Part shown: positions 13,407-24,600 of the stretch, piece after piece
Layout: the number at the start of each line of letters is the position of its first letter
Position numbering within the stretch: the first letter of the stretch is position 1
Assembly (NCBI GenBank): GCA_963513935.1
Contig: OY740767.1
Location: forward strand, 152,402,431 to 152,466,430
Length of the DNA: 64,000 bases
Origin: Aphrophora alni
Taxonomy: Eukaryota > Arthropoda > Insecta > Hemiptera > Aphrophoridae
Direction of reading: 5' to 3'
The notes under the pieces: generated by a model
What the model saw: the letters and a program-made list of their open reading frames with translations, nothing else
The model's database searches: none
What the model was told of the DNA's origin: nothing
Made by a program: the position numbers and the translations under genes

Positions 13407-13556
13407 CACCAAAGCGGCGGCGATATCAAATGACTTTGTCGATAGCGGTATCCCATTGTCGGCGGTGTAAAAACACTGCAGCACCAAAGCGGCGAGTCAA
13501 ACGACTTTTTCGATAGAGGTATCCCATTGTCGGCGGCGTAAAAACACCGCGGCATT
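13407..13556. repeat. Two diverged tandem units, about 74 bases each
   Basis: CACCAAAGCGGCG ... GTATCCCATTGTCGGCGG.GT occurs twice in a row (starting about 13407 and 13481) with a few differences. It lies in the 5' non-coding part of the Tigger-type element and is richer in G+C than the surroundings. Confidence 0.7.
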
Positions 13557-14073
13557 GGCACCCGTCGGTATAGCAGACATACATCTGCAAAAATGTTTGA
13601 TAGGCCGCTTTTTTTCCACGAATCAATTTAGTATACATTATGGAAAATATAACATTTCTTTTCAGTTTTCTTCTTGTCTGACTGGTTATGATCTACGTAA
13701 AGTATATACAGTAAATAAAAATGAGCGAGTTACGAAAACGGAAGCGTGTGTTGGTTTCGTTTGAGACGCGGTTAAATGTGTTAAAAAGACTTAATGCCCG
13801 CTTTGGGATCTGCCGAGCTTTTACGAACATCGCTGTTTTTAGCAATATATTTTTTCCCATCGGGGTCGCCGAGTAATCCGGACTGCCGGGTTATCGAGTG
13901 CCGAGTTTGCGAGACTCTACTGTATTTTGTTATGAGCTCTAAATTTTTGCCCTACAAATTTTTATATAAAACTGACACACTTGCTATTATTATGTTTGCT
14001 TAGGATGATATATTTTTATTGTGTTAATTGTATAATAGAAATAGTGCTAAATTATTTATTGTTTATTCCATAG

Positions 14074-15553
14074 GTTTGATGAAGAAGAAAAGAGCTTCTA
14101 TGAAAAACTTATTTCAGGCCAGGATCCGACTCTATGGGAAAAATATAAGCAAAGAATTGAGACCATAGAATCTGAAATAATCAAAGATATTGACTGTTAC
14201 TATGAAAACCCAGAAAGACATGCACGGTTTAGGGAAGGGCTGAATGAGTTTTGGATAAAAAAAGGCAAACCTAAAAATATTCATTATGGATATGCTAAGA
14301 ATAACGAATTCATGCAATATTGGAAATTAATGTTGACAGAATTATATCAAGATACGTTTAAAAATGAGAAATCCAAATTAAGAAAAGAATTTTTGGATAA
14401 TTATTGGCATTCAAAAGATGTACACCATCAAAGTGGTCCAGCTCCAAATCCTCCGCAGTGGACGGATGTGGATAGAAATAATTTTCCTCAAGAACATAAA
14501 GAAGGATATTATAAAAGAAATCATAGTCCTTCGAAGAATGACAACAATACTTATAAAAGAAATAAATTAAACTCCACAGTGTCTTCAACTAAAACTATTA
14601 CAGAACAGCCTGAAGTTGATAAAACTAGAATTATTCCAGTCCTAAGATATATTTCAGTATTGGAAACTCATTTAGGTTCTTTAGGATCTAAAATACTTAG
14701 TCTATTATCATCCGCATTATCTTTGGACAAAACAAAAGATATTACTAATATTTTACTAAATCGAAAGGAAAATTGTGTTTTACTTGAAACGGTAAAAGAA
14801 AGATTAACAGGACTTTTAGAAGCTAATATATTGGACAAATCATTGATAAGCGTGACTGATAATGCAATTAAAAAAATTGATTCCTTGTTGTTACCATGTG
14901 ATAAAACAAAATTTAGTACAAGTATGTTTTCTAGTTCTAATCGCTGTCAAGTTAATAACAGAAGAGATAGTAAAGAGTATTTAAAAATAACGGAAATTTC
15001 AAATTTCATAGAGAAACATGAGAAATTATCTCATTTGACATTTTTGCAAAAGACTGCGATCACACAACAGATTGGTTCAGTTTTGATTATTCAAAATAAA
15101 TTGGAAATCAATTTTGAAGATCTTGTACTGTTGATTGATGATACTGTTAAACAATTGAATTTACCTTCAAAAGAGGATATTAGTTTTTTTCAAGGTTATA
15201 ATGAGTTAAAAAATTCCAACCAAATGGATAGATATAATTCCCGTAGAGATTATCCTTCAAACCACAGTGCTTCCTATTCAAATTCTTCAAGAAGCCATCA
15301 AAATTATCAACCAAGATCGAACAATTTTTTCCGTCTAAATAATGGTATGAATTCGACATCAAGTGGATCAAAGTCCACCTCAAACGATAATCCTCAGTCT
15401 TTTCTGTCATTGCCTTACAATAATGACTTCAGATCAAGTTATGTTCCTGGTCGTATTCATGGTTATACTCCTTCGCAAGGATATGGACACACAACACCTT
15501 ACAGGCAATCATTTCCACGCAATCACTATACTAACACAAATAGTTTTAGATAA
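14074..15553 (+). CDS. Gene A, last coding exon; unknown protein C-terminus
   Basis: The exon starts after the TTCCATAG acceptor and is open to the TAA at 15551-15553: 492 residues. It begins FDEEEKSFYEKLISGQDPTL, in frame with the previous exon. Residues 1-125 are charged and helical (repeated E/K, with YW and W residues); the middle (about 185-395) contains hydrophobic helices like a folded domain; the last 120 residues are low complexity, rich in Ser, Asn, Tyr, Arg and Gln, and likely disordered, as in many RNA-associated nuclear proteins. I do not recognise a named domain. No transposon feature is seen, and the exon-intron structure argues for a host gene. Total visible product with the two upstream exons is about 544 residues, N-terminus missing. 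Function is not assigned. Confidence 0.8.
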
Positions 15554-15775
15554 TTCAACATTTAATTACTAGGGATAGTTTTTCCTACCCATAACTATGT
15601 AAGTATGTATGTAAATAGGATATGTATTTCTTGTGAAAATACTTTGAATTTTGTTCTAATCACCAGACTGTATCATGCAGGGTGAAATATGATCCCAAAT
15701 ATTTGTAAATATATATATATATATTTTTTTTAATATTAAGAATTGTTTAAACATGAAAAAACTAATTTTGGTTGA

Positions 15776-15781
15776 AATAAA
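15776..15781 (+). terminator. Candidate poly(A) signal of gene A
   Basis: An AATAAA lies about 225 bases after the stop of gene A in AT-rich sequence. Other AATAAA-like hexamers occur further on (for example near 16850), so the cleavage site is not fixed by sequence alone. Confidence 0.4.
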
Positions 15782-17287
15782 AGGTTCAAATACTTTCTTA
15801 TTTGCCTCTATTTACAACCAACTAATGAAAACTGCCAACTTCTTTCCCAAAAATTCCAAAACGACATTTTTAATCAATTTTATAAGTAATTTCATTTTTA
15901 ACCAGTTTTAATATATTTGATTTGGTAATTAATATTACATTCAAATTTGATAGAAATTCTTTGATTTATTTTAAAAATAGAAACTTCTGTTGTCTGGCAT
16001 CAAAACGTTCATTTCCATTTTTCAATTAGTCGCGAATTTGCGTTTTATGAGATATCCAGGTTTCAGTTCGATATAGCAAATTTTGTTTAAATTATATAAA
16101 TTTTGTTTCTACGGTTCCTTTTATTGTCTATATTTCTAAATACTACAGGCAGATGGCTCACTTTGTAAAAGACTTTCAGTCTTCTTAAAGCAGATAATTC
16201 CATAAACATTTATTTATTAATCAATTTTATTAGCAGTTTTATTTTTCTTGTGCATCAGAAAACATCTCTATATGTTCCTAAGATACTTAAATTGTACGAT
16301 AAAATACAGACAGATGCCATATACAATTTGTATTCCATGATTCCTCGTATAGTTGTATTACAGTATGATTGCACAAGATGTTGTACTTTCTGAAAGATGG
16401 CACGTGTAAGTACATCCATGTTATCTTGTTAACGCAGATCCTTAGAATGGAGGTTTAGCTAATGCTTATTATATAAAATTATAAATTTGTCATGTTTCTG
16501 AAATGACAACAAAACTACTGGGTGGGATGTTTTCAGTTATGTAATACATTATATTAGTATTATAATAATCATCAAGATTTTATTCTTTTAATTCCTTTTT
16601 TATTGTTAACATTGTGTATTTTTGTGTTTAATGGAAATGTACTTTGATTTAGAAGTATTCATAACTGTTTTTGTTTTTTTCATAAATTAAATATGTTTAA
16701 AAAATGTAGTGTTTTAGTTATTTAATCCTTTCACTGTCTGATTCAATACTAAAGTTTTTATGGTCCTAAACTTCGAAATGATATGAGTATGGAGCGATGG
16801 GAGTATTTTGGAATGTGTTTTTTAACAACAAATGAGTATGTCAATTTTCATAATAAAACCAAATTAAAATATTGTAGAGCGTTTGGGTTTTTTAGCAAAA
16901 TAATCACACACATTGCCGGATTCTTTTCTAATAGAATATTTGTACCCTATTAGCTTTAAAATTTTGAAAATAACAATTGTTGATAATTGTATATATGGAA
17001 ATTTTTGTATTCTTAAAATTTTAAGTGCTTGATAAAATGTTGGATTATCTCCCTAATTTATAAAAAAATTTGGTCTAGTTTTTTAATCACCTATTCTGTT
17101 CACAAATTTCAAAATCTTTCAAAAATCAATCCCAAGTACCTTTGACATTTTAATAGTAGTGTTTTTACATCCGAAAGAAAGATAAACATATTTTTTATAC
17201 GATTTTTAATTATGAAGTAACATTAAATGAAATGCTATTATTTCATTTTGTTTCCAATTTATAATATGTTAATTGAAATAGTGTACC
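15782..17287. other. 3' region of gene A and intergenic DNA
   Basis: AT-rich sequence with no open frame of interest. It probably includes 3' UTR of gene A. Near 16720 TTAATCCTTTCACTG resembles the outer end of a TTAA-type transposon, but no partner end was found. Confidence 0.4.
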
Positions 17288-17808
17288 ACTGTTAGGAATT
17301 AGGATAGTTTTAGATAGGAATATAGTCTGTTCTTTTTAAGAAGCCAGTATGACAACAATTATCGTGACAGACTTGGAAAAGTGATGAAATTGCTTATCTT
17401 GCAAACAAAGCAGACATCTTTGATGCTATGCCAGCAGATATATAAACCCTTGTTTGGGAGAAAACTTTGTCAAGTATGCCAAGATTGATGAAGGGAAGGT
17501 GTGGCAGGCCAGGGAATCTTGAAGATGGCCAGAGAGACTTGGCGAGTTAGAGCTTCCTAGGAGTATTGAGACTTTGGATGAGCATCTATAAGAGTGGTGA
17601 GCAGAATCAGATCTGTGAGTCGAAACAAAGAGTCATTCTGAATTCTTAGTAAGATTAAAATATTTGTAATTAGTATATAAGAGAACTAATAGAAATAGTA
17701 TTTAAAGTTGTATCAAATAATAAAGAACCATTAATTAGATAAATGAACCACTGATTTTTGAGCATAAAGAACTCATGCAATTTAAAGGAACAAATCCTAA
17801 CATCACCG
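17288..17808. mobile_element. Solo LTR
   Basis: The segment begins TGTTAGGAATTAGGATAG and ends ACAAATCCTAACA, short inverted ends of TG...CA type. It matches in inverted orientation the LTR at 39901-40444: shared blocks include GGAATATAGTCT, TTCTTTTTAAGAAGCCAGTATG, GGGAGAAAACTT.GTCA, CTTGAAGAT.GCCAGA, GACTTGGCGAGT and the end around GTTCTTTAT. A TATATAAACCC TATA-like box at about 17440 suggests the plus strand may be the transcribed direction. No internal region or partner LTR lies next to it, so it is a solo LTR. A clear target duplication was not seen. Confidence 0.75.
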
Positions 17809-19639
17809 AAATAATCTTTGTCGGGAGACTTTTAGATTTCTTTTACTCTGGAAAGGTGTAAAATTCTTACTCTCGGTTACAACAAATATTTTTTTTAATC
17901 AAGTAATTCATATACAAAACTCTAAACTAACACTGACATTGTGACTGGTCATTTAGGAAAATTGTAGAATTTAATGATTCTGAGTGTATTTAAAATTCAA
18001 ATTATGTGATAAAATGATTTATGCTAGAGACCGTAGGTACTTGGTGGTATTCCATTTCGTGTTTATATCTCATTTATTTTTCAAAGTTATGATTTTTGTA
18101 ATTTAAATAGTGTATTGATGGAAAAATCTTCATCTGGGGATTTTTTGGACAACTTTGGAAGGCAAAAACATTTTTTTATTTGTAATGTTATTAAGGTGAT
18201 TTGTTTGGATATCAAATGGCATTGTTCAATGTAGTTTATTTTAATGTCACTTGGTTTGATTATAAGTAATACAGTGATTCCAAAAATAAATAAATAAAAA
18301 AATGCTTACATCCAAAAGTACTAATTTATTAAATAGAAGTTAAAAGTAAAGTTATTTGTTATAATCGGTATTACATTCTATGATGTACTGTTTTTAGTAA
18401 CAACTAAAAAAAACTACTCTCCACTTGTAGAGAGCGTTGCAATCAGATATAATAATTTCTTGAGCGTTATTTCGAATATTCGTTATGTGGTAACTGTTTT
18501 CAGAAATAATTTAATTAACCGTTTGTCCACTCAAAAATATCGGTTACTACGTCTAAACGGTTATTCTCACAAATGAGATTTCCATTAGTTTTGTTTCTCA
18601 ACATATCTGTGTGTAGATGACAAGGACAGAGATACGCCAAAAGAGAGAGATAAGTACATAATATGAGGGGTGGAATGGTATTGGTCTCAGTTCAATGCAG
18701 ACTGCCAAATTCTAGGAAGAAATTAGAACTAAGGAGAGAAATTTCGGTTTCTTTCAGTTATTCAGCACCTGTAGTAGTCGTTTCTCGTAAACGACTAAAG
18801 CATGTCGCAAAACCAGGCGCGCGGATTGTAGATTTTCAAACATATTTATGTTTGTAAATATATATTAAAATATATCTGTAATACGTTATATTATTAAAGC
18901 AACAGGTTTTCAAGCATATTTTTGACAGTAGAAATATGTTACAAATATATCTGAATTACGTTATATTAATAAAACATTGTTTTTCAATAAGACTACTTCA
19001 TAACAATACTCCGGATATGCGATCGATCAATACCACAATAAACGTTATTGAGTAACCGTTTAAGTTTTTATATATTGACCAATAGTAATTATAAAAATCC
19101 GTTATGGAGAAAGTAATAACAATGTTATTATTTTCTCATCTCTAATAATATTTACAACATGAAGTTCTAATCTTCTTTTAGATATAATTTATCTATGGTT
19201 CCTATTTCCGTTCTATATTCTCTAAGTTCAAGTTAGCTCAAATTTTCATTCACTCTTTGGTTAAAGTAGTTGTAGTAATTATATATAATCCATAGGTATT
19301 TGTGAGTATGTTTACTTTGCACTGAACTTATATATATATTAATCCTAACTTATACTTACATTTTATAATTTAAGTTAAAATTATTGTTAATTCTATTTAT
19401 AAAATTATATTTCATGTAGGAATATGTAAATTGTCATATTCTAGGTTAAAAATCGGTACTGTACCATAACTGTAGTAATTGTGCTATGTTACGTCTTGTA
19501 GAAATCAATGTAATGTTTAAAAATAATATTTCCGAAAATAAAAAAAATAAATAAACAGGAAACAGATTAAATCCTATATTATATGAAACTATATGTATTG
19601 CATGATTTTTTTGATTCCATTTCTTAATATATTGGTAAT
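17809..19639. other. Intergenic, with possible old transposon debris
   Basis: No gene. At 18430-19130 AT-rich sequence holds repeated blocks such as AATACGTTATATTA (near 18878 and 18954) and scattered inverted motifs (AACCGTTT / AAACGGTT) that suggest an old non-autonomous element. A 64-codon open frame at 18663 has no recognisable domain and I do not accept it as a gene. Confidence 0.35.
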
Positions 19640-19928
19640 TGTAACAAAGAAAGTTACTGCTCTTTTTGAAATTTTATTGTCGAACAGGTTCTACATACCT
19701 TATTTCTTAATAATAAAATATGTTTTTTAATGCAAAGCTAATTTTTTCACCGAAAAATCGCAATTTCAAAAGTCAAGCAACATGGAACCTAGTTAGGACT
19801 TGGATGGGTGACAGCTTTGGAAATAATGCACTATTTCTTTTTTTTTTTAACAAATCTACGCGATTTAAGAAATGAGGTATGTAGAACATGTAAAAAAATA
19901 GCAAAAATCAGTAACTTTCTTTGTAAAT
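19640..19928. repeat. Foldback element (MITE) with internal 5S-like piece
   Basis: The ends are inverted copies: ACAAAGAAAGTTACTG on the left, read inward, and again from the right end. A second matching pair further in is TTCTACATACCT.ATTTCTTAA. Total length is about 290 bases with no coding capacity. Between the arms lies a 5S rRNA-like segment (19771-19823). Ends are given to within a few bases. Confidence 0.75.
19771..19823 (+). pseudogene. 5S rRNA-like fragment
   Basis: AGTCAAGCAACATGGAACCT followed by AGTTAGGACTTGGATGGGTG and ACAGCTTTGGAA follows the middle-to-3' part of eukaryotic 5S rRNA, including the internal promoter region around CTTGGATGGGTGAC. The 5' third and the 3' end of the gene are absent, and several conserved bases are changed, so it is not a working 5S gene. 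It may come from a 5S-derived SINE or be a captured fragment. Confidence 0.65.
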
Positions 19929-20229
19929 AATTAATAATATAATATATTCCTTATTTGATTTCTAGCCTATTTGGTAAAAACATTTGATGTCATAATCTAG
20001 GTTAGGTCAATAGTACCAGTATCTAACTTACATTTTAAATTTAAACCTAGACTTATAGGCTCATTCCCTATTCTTAACATCGAATGCAAACTTGCAAATT
20101 GCTTATTTTTACAGAAATATTGAACTTTGATACTTCAAAAGGGTCCTACCAGCTAAAGGATGATCCAATTGTTTCAAACAACAATTGACAGTAGTATTAA
20201 AATTATTAGTATTGACAGTAGTAACAAAT

Positions 20230-20560
20230 TGTTTGGTATTTAGTAGTGATGTGCGAGTTCGAATTAAAATACTTGGTGAATCCGAGTATCAAAATCTTCG
20301 GAACTTTCTGATTATTAAAATCCTCAGATTCAGAATAAATATTCGGACAAAATATTCGTAACTAGGAACAAGGAGACGATATAATATTTGTTAGTAATTT
20401 CCTGATTGGTAAAGCTGAGTTCGAATACTATGGGCAGAATGATTTTCGATTTCGAAATAATAATCCGAACATTGAAATCATTTGAAACTGATTGTTTTGA
20501 TTTTTGTCCCATGATTTGAAACATACACGATTTTTGTCCCATTGCGTAATATAGGCAAAC
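20230..20560. other. Possible old non-autonomous element
   Basis: TAGTGATGTGCGAGTTCGAA at the left and repeated CGAAT/ATTCG motifs inside resemble AT-rich hAT-like MITEs in insects, but I could not define a matching right end or an 8-bp duplication. The phrase GATTTTTGTCCCAT occurs twice in tandem near 20496-20540. Treat as tentative. Confidence 0.3.
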
Positions 20561-21000
20561 TAGAAGTATAGTTCGATTTGTTAGCTTTAGAGCCCGGTTC
20601 CTACTTTTATAGTTCTTATTTTAGACTTCAATAATGGATTTTGATACTTGAATAGGGTCTTCTGAGATCAAATATGATCTATTTGTTTCATATAAGGTAA
20701 ACGATTTCAACAATTTTCTTCACTAAATTTCAGGGCTAAGTACAGTGCATAATTACCTAAATTTGTTGTTCTGCTTATTTTATATTTTAAATTTTAAGAT
20801 TTGAAAAATAATAATACTGGTACAGCATATTTAATAGGTTATAATATTATTTGCTCTAGTTATTTTGAATCTTATTGCATTCTTAAAATTTATTAGTTAA
20901 TGCAATAGACCTATAATAAATACTAAATAATTTGAAGAAGTTCAAAGTAGACCTATAGGATTTTTAAGTGCTATATATTAAATTTGTTTATTTTTTTTAG

Positions 21001-21665
21001 CAGAGAATTGGAGTACAAGGCGCTCATAAATATTCAAATGTTAATATGGGTACCAAAAAGTATAAGAAAGAACCAATTAAAAAACAAAATGAAAGACTGT
21101 CTCAAGAGTTGGTTACTGAAAGGAAAATTATCAGCCAACTACGCAATTCCTTAGAAGTGATGGATGCTGGCTGGTCTTTGGACAAAATAAAGTTAACACA
21201 AGCACTAGAAGAATTAAATAAACTAGAAGTTTATTTTAATAAAAATGATGAAGAAAATAATTCCGAAAAGAATATGAGAAATACAGTAAAACTTGAAGGA
21301 AGAGAAAATATAAAAAGAAAGAGAAAGAAAAGGGTTTCTAATAAATTTAAAATAACAGCTGGATTTTTAAACAACAAAATGTGTGAAGAAAATGTAAGTA
21401 ATTATGAAGCGAGACTTTCGCCAAAATTTAAAATATATAAAGTACCAGGTGAACTAAAGTCCTTAAAGTCCCTAAAGAGAAGAATATGTGAAGAAGATAA
21501 AAGTGATTCTGATGAAAGGGTGCTGTCAAGATTAAAAGTATATGATGTTCCAGATGATATAACATCCGAGCAGAATGGAATACATGAAGAAAATGACAGT
21601 GATAATTTGGTGATGGCACAAGATAAAACTGATTGTGATATAAAAATGGAGAATATTTCTCAGAG
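21001..21665 (+). CDS. Gene B exon 1 (first visible): coiled coil and basic region
   Basis: It follows a TTTATTTTTTTTAG acceptor and ends CAGAG|GTAAGT. The proposed start at 21046 has A at -3 relative to ATGG, a fair context. The protein begins MGTKKYKKEPIKKQNE with leucine/isoleucine heptads to about residue 60, a coiled coil for self-association. Basic KRKRKKR near residue 88 looks like a nuclear localisation signal. Residues about 95-180 hold imperfect internal repeats (LSPKFKIYKVPGEL and LSRLKVYDVPDDI, each preceded by an Ile/Met-Cys-Glu-Glu stretch). IKMEN near the end fits the SUMO consensus (hydrophobic-K-x-E). Confidence 0.8.
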
Positions 21666-24600
21666 GTAAGTTTGCTTATATTATGATACATTATGATCTG
21701 TGCCTGTTAATTTAAAGAATCAAATTTTTTTAAATCAATACCAGAAGTAAAGATATACAATACACAACATCGTACAAAATTTTTCTCATACATACCTAAA
21801 AACTAACGAACAAAAGTAATTGGTCATGATCTCCTTAAAAATTTCTGTTTTGAAGTTACAGTACAACCTCGTTTATCCGGACTAATTGAGACACATGCTT
21901 TTAATTTAGGCTACACAGGGTTTAGTTGTTATTTACAAAAAAGTCATTTATCTTCCTCTGTTTTAATTTGGTGTGACGTTTCAATGCGGCACGATCACGT
22001 AAACGTTTCACCATCATTAGTTCAGCTGGCGTTGTATTCTGCTTTTGTTTCAAGTACGCCATGATGTTGTTCAGCTGTGTCGTCGTGTCCGCGTGCGTCA
22101 TCTCCAGCCGTGCGCCATTCTTGCTGTCGTCTGCTCCCTGCTTAGATGTACACGCTACAATTATCTCTTCATCTGTCATGACTCCATAACCTCTTTCGTT
22201 GTTGTCTGACACCCAATCATTGACGTCGTTGATATCAACATCGGAACAACCGTCAATTCTTGCAAACTTGCTCAACAATTGCTCTGTAGTGACAGTGGTA
22301 TCATTTGATTCACTTATTTGTGAAGTGGTAGGGTTCATTTTTTCAATTTAGTGCATATGTTTAGCCACAATTTTTCCAAGACTTTTGTAGAGCACTATTT
22401 GGAACATGATCCCAAGCGTGTGCAATGATGTAAATCACGTCTTTGACATTTACAGTTTTTAACAAATCAATCACACTTTGTTCGCCTTCTTCAATTAATT
22501 TGCTTAAAAGTTCCCTGCGATATACACGCTTGATACTTTCCAACACACCCTGATCCATAGGTTGTAAAATTGGAGTCACATTTGGGGGAGAGAAATTTAA
22601 CTTATATATCCCACTGATATCTTTTTCTGCAGGATGAGATGGCGCATTGTCAAGAAACAAAATCGCTTTTTTTGGCAGTTTTTTTTCTTTGAGACATTTT
22701 TTTCACATCTGGGACGAAATTTTCAAAGAACCACTTTTTAAAAATAAAGCTGTCCACCCACGCACTTTTTTGATTTAGATAAACCACAGGCAAGGATGCA
22801 CGATATATATTTTTAAGTGCTCGAGGATTTTTTGCCTTGTCAATTATCACTAGGGGAATTTTGTGGTTTCCAGAAGCATTGCTACAAGCCATAGCAGTTA
22901 GGCGATCCTTGCTCTTTTTGTAGCCCTTGGCTGCCTCATCAGTTTTACAAGCTAAGGTTTCGCTTGGTAAAATACGGTTTCGTCAGCATTGTAAATCTGG
23001 CCAGGAGAAAGTTTTTAAGACGAAATAATTCGTAGAAAAGTTTCCTTAAACTTTTCACTTGCCGCTTGATCACTAGACAGTCTTTCACCAGTCACAGATA
23101 ATTGTCTTATGCCATGCCGATTTTTGAACCGCTCTAGCTAGCCAGGGATGGATTTGGCTCTATCTAGTAAAATTTGGATTAGGATTTGGTAATATTTTGT
23201 TTAGGCTTGCCGCTTTTTCAGCCAAAATCGGTCCAGAAATCGGAACACCACGTTCTCGCTGAGCACTATACCACATAAATAATGCCTCGTCCAACGATTC
23301 ATTTTTTGTATTTTTTATAGTTCTTCAACCCTCTAAACTGTCTTTAGCAATCATTTTGAAGTGAAAGTCTTCAATATTTTTACGATTTTTTTTCCAATCT
23401 GACACAGTTGATGTCCCTACGCCGAGTTCTGCAGCAAGTTTATTTAAAGATTCACCCCTGTCTATACGATTCAATGCGTCTAACTTTTGGGCCATTGTAA
23501 GCACATTACGTTTTCGTTTTGTTGTTATTTCCACGCACAAACGCTAACACACGAATATAATACTATTAACTGTATCCAATCAAAAATGTAAAGAAACTAA
23601 ACACTGCACAGCACGATATGGTAATGATTGTATTCCGGTCGCTAGCACGTGACCCGCTGGCGTTGACAATAGACAAGCCTTTAAAAATAACAAATTTTTT
23701 CAAACAAACCGACCAAATGTCCCACAAAACCCCAATATATGCCAATTCGCAAACCAATGCCTAATCATCAATTCCATCAACAAAATCCTTACAGACATCC
23801 TGCACATTCTAATTCTAACTGGGTAAACAGACAACCCCAAAATCAACCACAAAAACATTTTGTACCTAACCATATTCCAAAAACAAATCAAACCTATCAA
23901 CTAATGCCCATGAGTATCTCTATACACATATCAGACCGGAAAAACTGTTAGACAAAATAAACTTTATCACATGGTAGGAAAACCAATAGATGAGAAAAAT
24001 TACGATCATTCGGTAAATCAACTGACAGAACAAATGACAGCCTGTTACCTATCGGAAGAATTAGAAACCGACTATAATCTTGAAAGCTATAACGATTGTA
24101 ACGAAATTGACAACTCATTACAAGAAGATAACGCATGCGGAATAGCATCCGAAAATGAACAAGCTCATAATAATTTTTTAGGACTTACCATAATGAATAG
24201 AAATTCTCCATAATGCACATTGAAGACAGCATTAACAAATTGCCATATATTTTCGACCCCAAAACCAACATAAAAATATTAATTGACAAAGGTAGCACCA
24301 GATCTTTTGTTAACAAGCAGATAGCATTTCAGTTGTTCAAAGACACGTTAAAACAAGAACTTTTTGAAGTTTCCACAGCACATGGTGTCTCCAAAGAAAG
24401 ATTCAGTTGTAAATTACCTTTACTAGGAAGGAAACAAACAAAATTTTACCTATTTAATTTCCACAAAAATTTTGATTTACTACTAGGACTCGATAATTTG
24501 AAAGAATTAAAAATAAACTTGTATTTTACTCAACATCAACTAATATTTGGCGGAAAGAGAATTCCTATACATTATTTCAATACAGAAAGAAAGAAAAAAA

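Larger units (their letters stand above)
13171..13922 (+). mobile_element. Tigger/pogo-type element, internally deleted
   Basis: The left end CATTAGAGTCTTGCAAACTC and the right end GAGTTTGCGAGACTCTACTG are inverted copies, and both sides are flanked by TA. Near 13721 the plus strand starts ATG with MSELRKRKRVLVSFETRLNV, which resembles the start of a CENP-B-type HTH head of a Tigger transposase; the rest of the transposase is missing. The copy is non-autonomous. A second Tigger-type end lies inside it at 13297. Confidence 0.75.

Noticed and set aside
13337..13638. Overlapping minus-strand frames with a repeated FTPPTMGY/RRFGAAVF-like phrase
   Set aside because: The protein repeat only reflects the tandem DNA duplication at 13407-13556 in a Tigger-type element.
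14358..15410. Minus-strand frames of about 76 codons in the last exon of gene A
   Set aside because: They overlap a 492-codon plus-strand exon with clear coding character.
18663..18857. 64-codon open frame with a relatively G+C-rich start
   Set aside because: No domain, no splice support, and repeated sequence around it; likely chance within old transposon debris.
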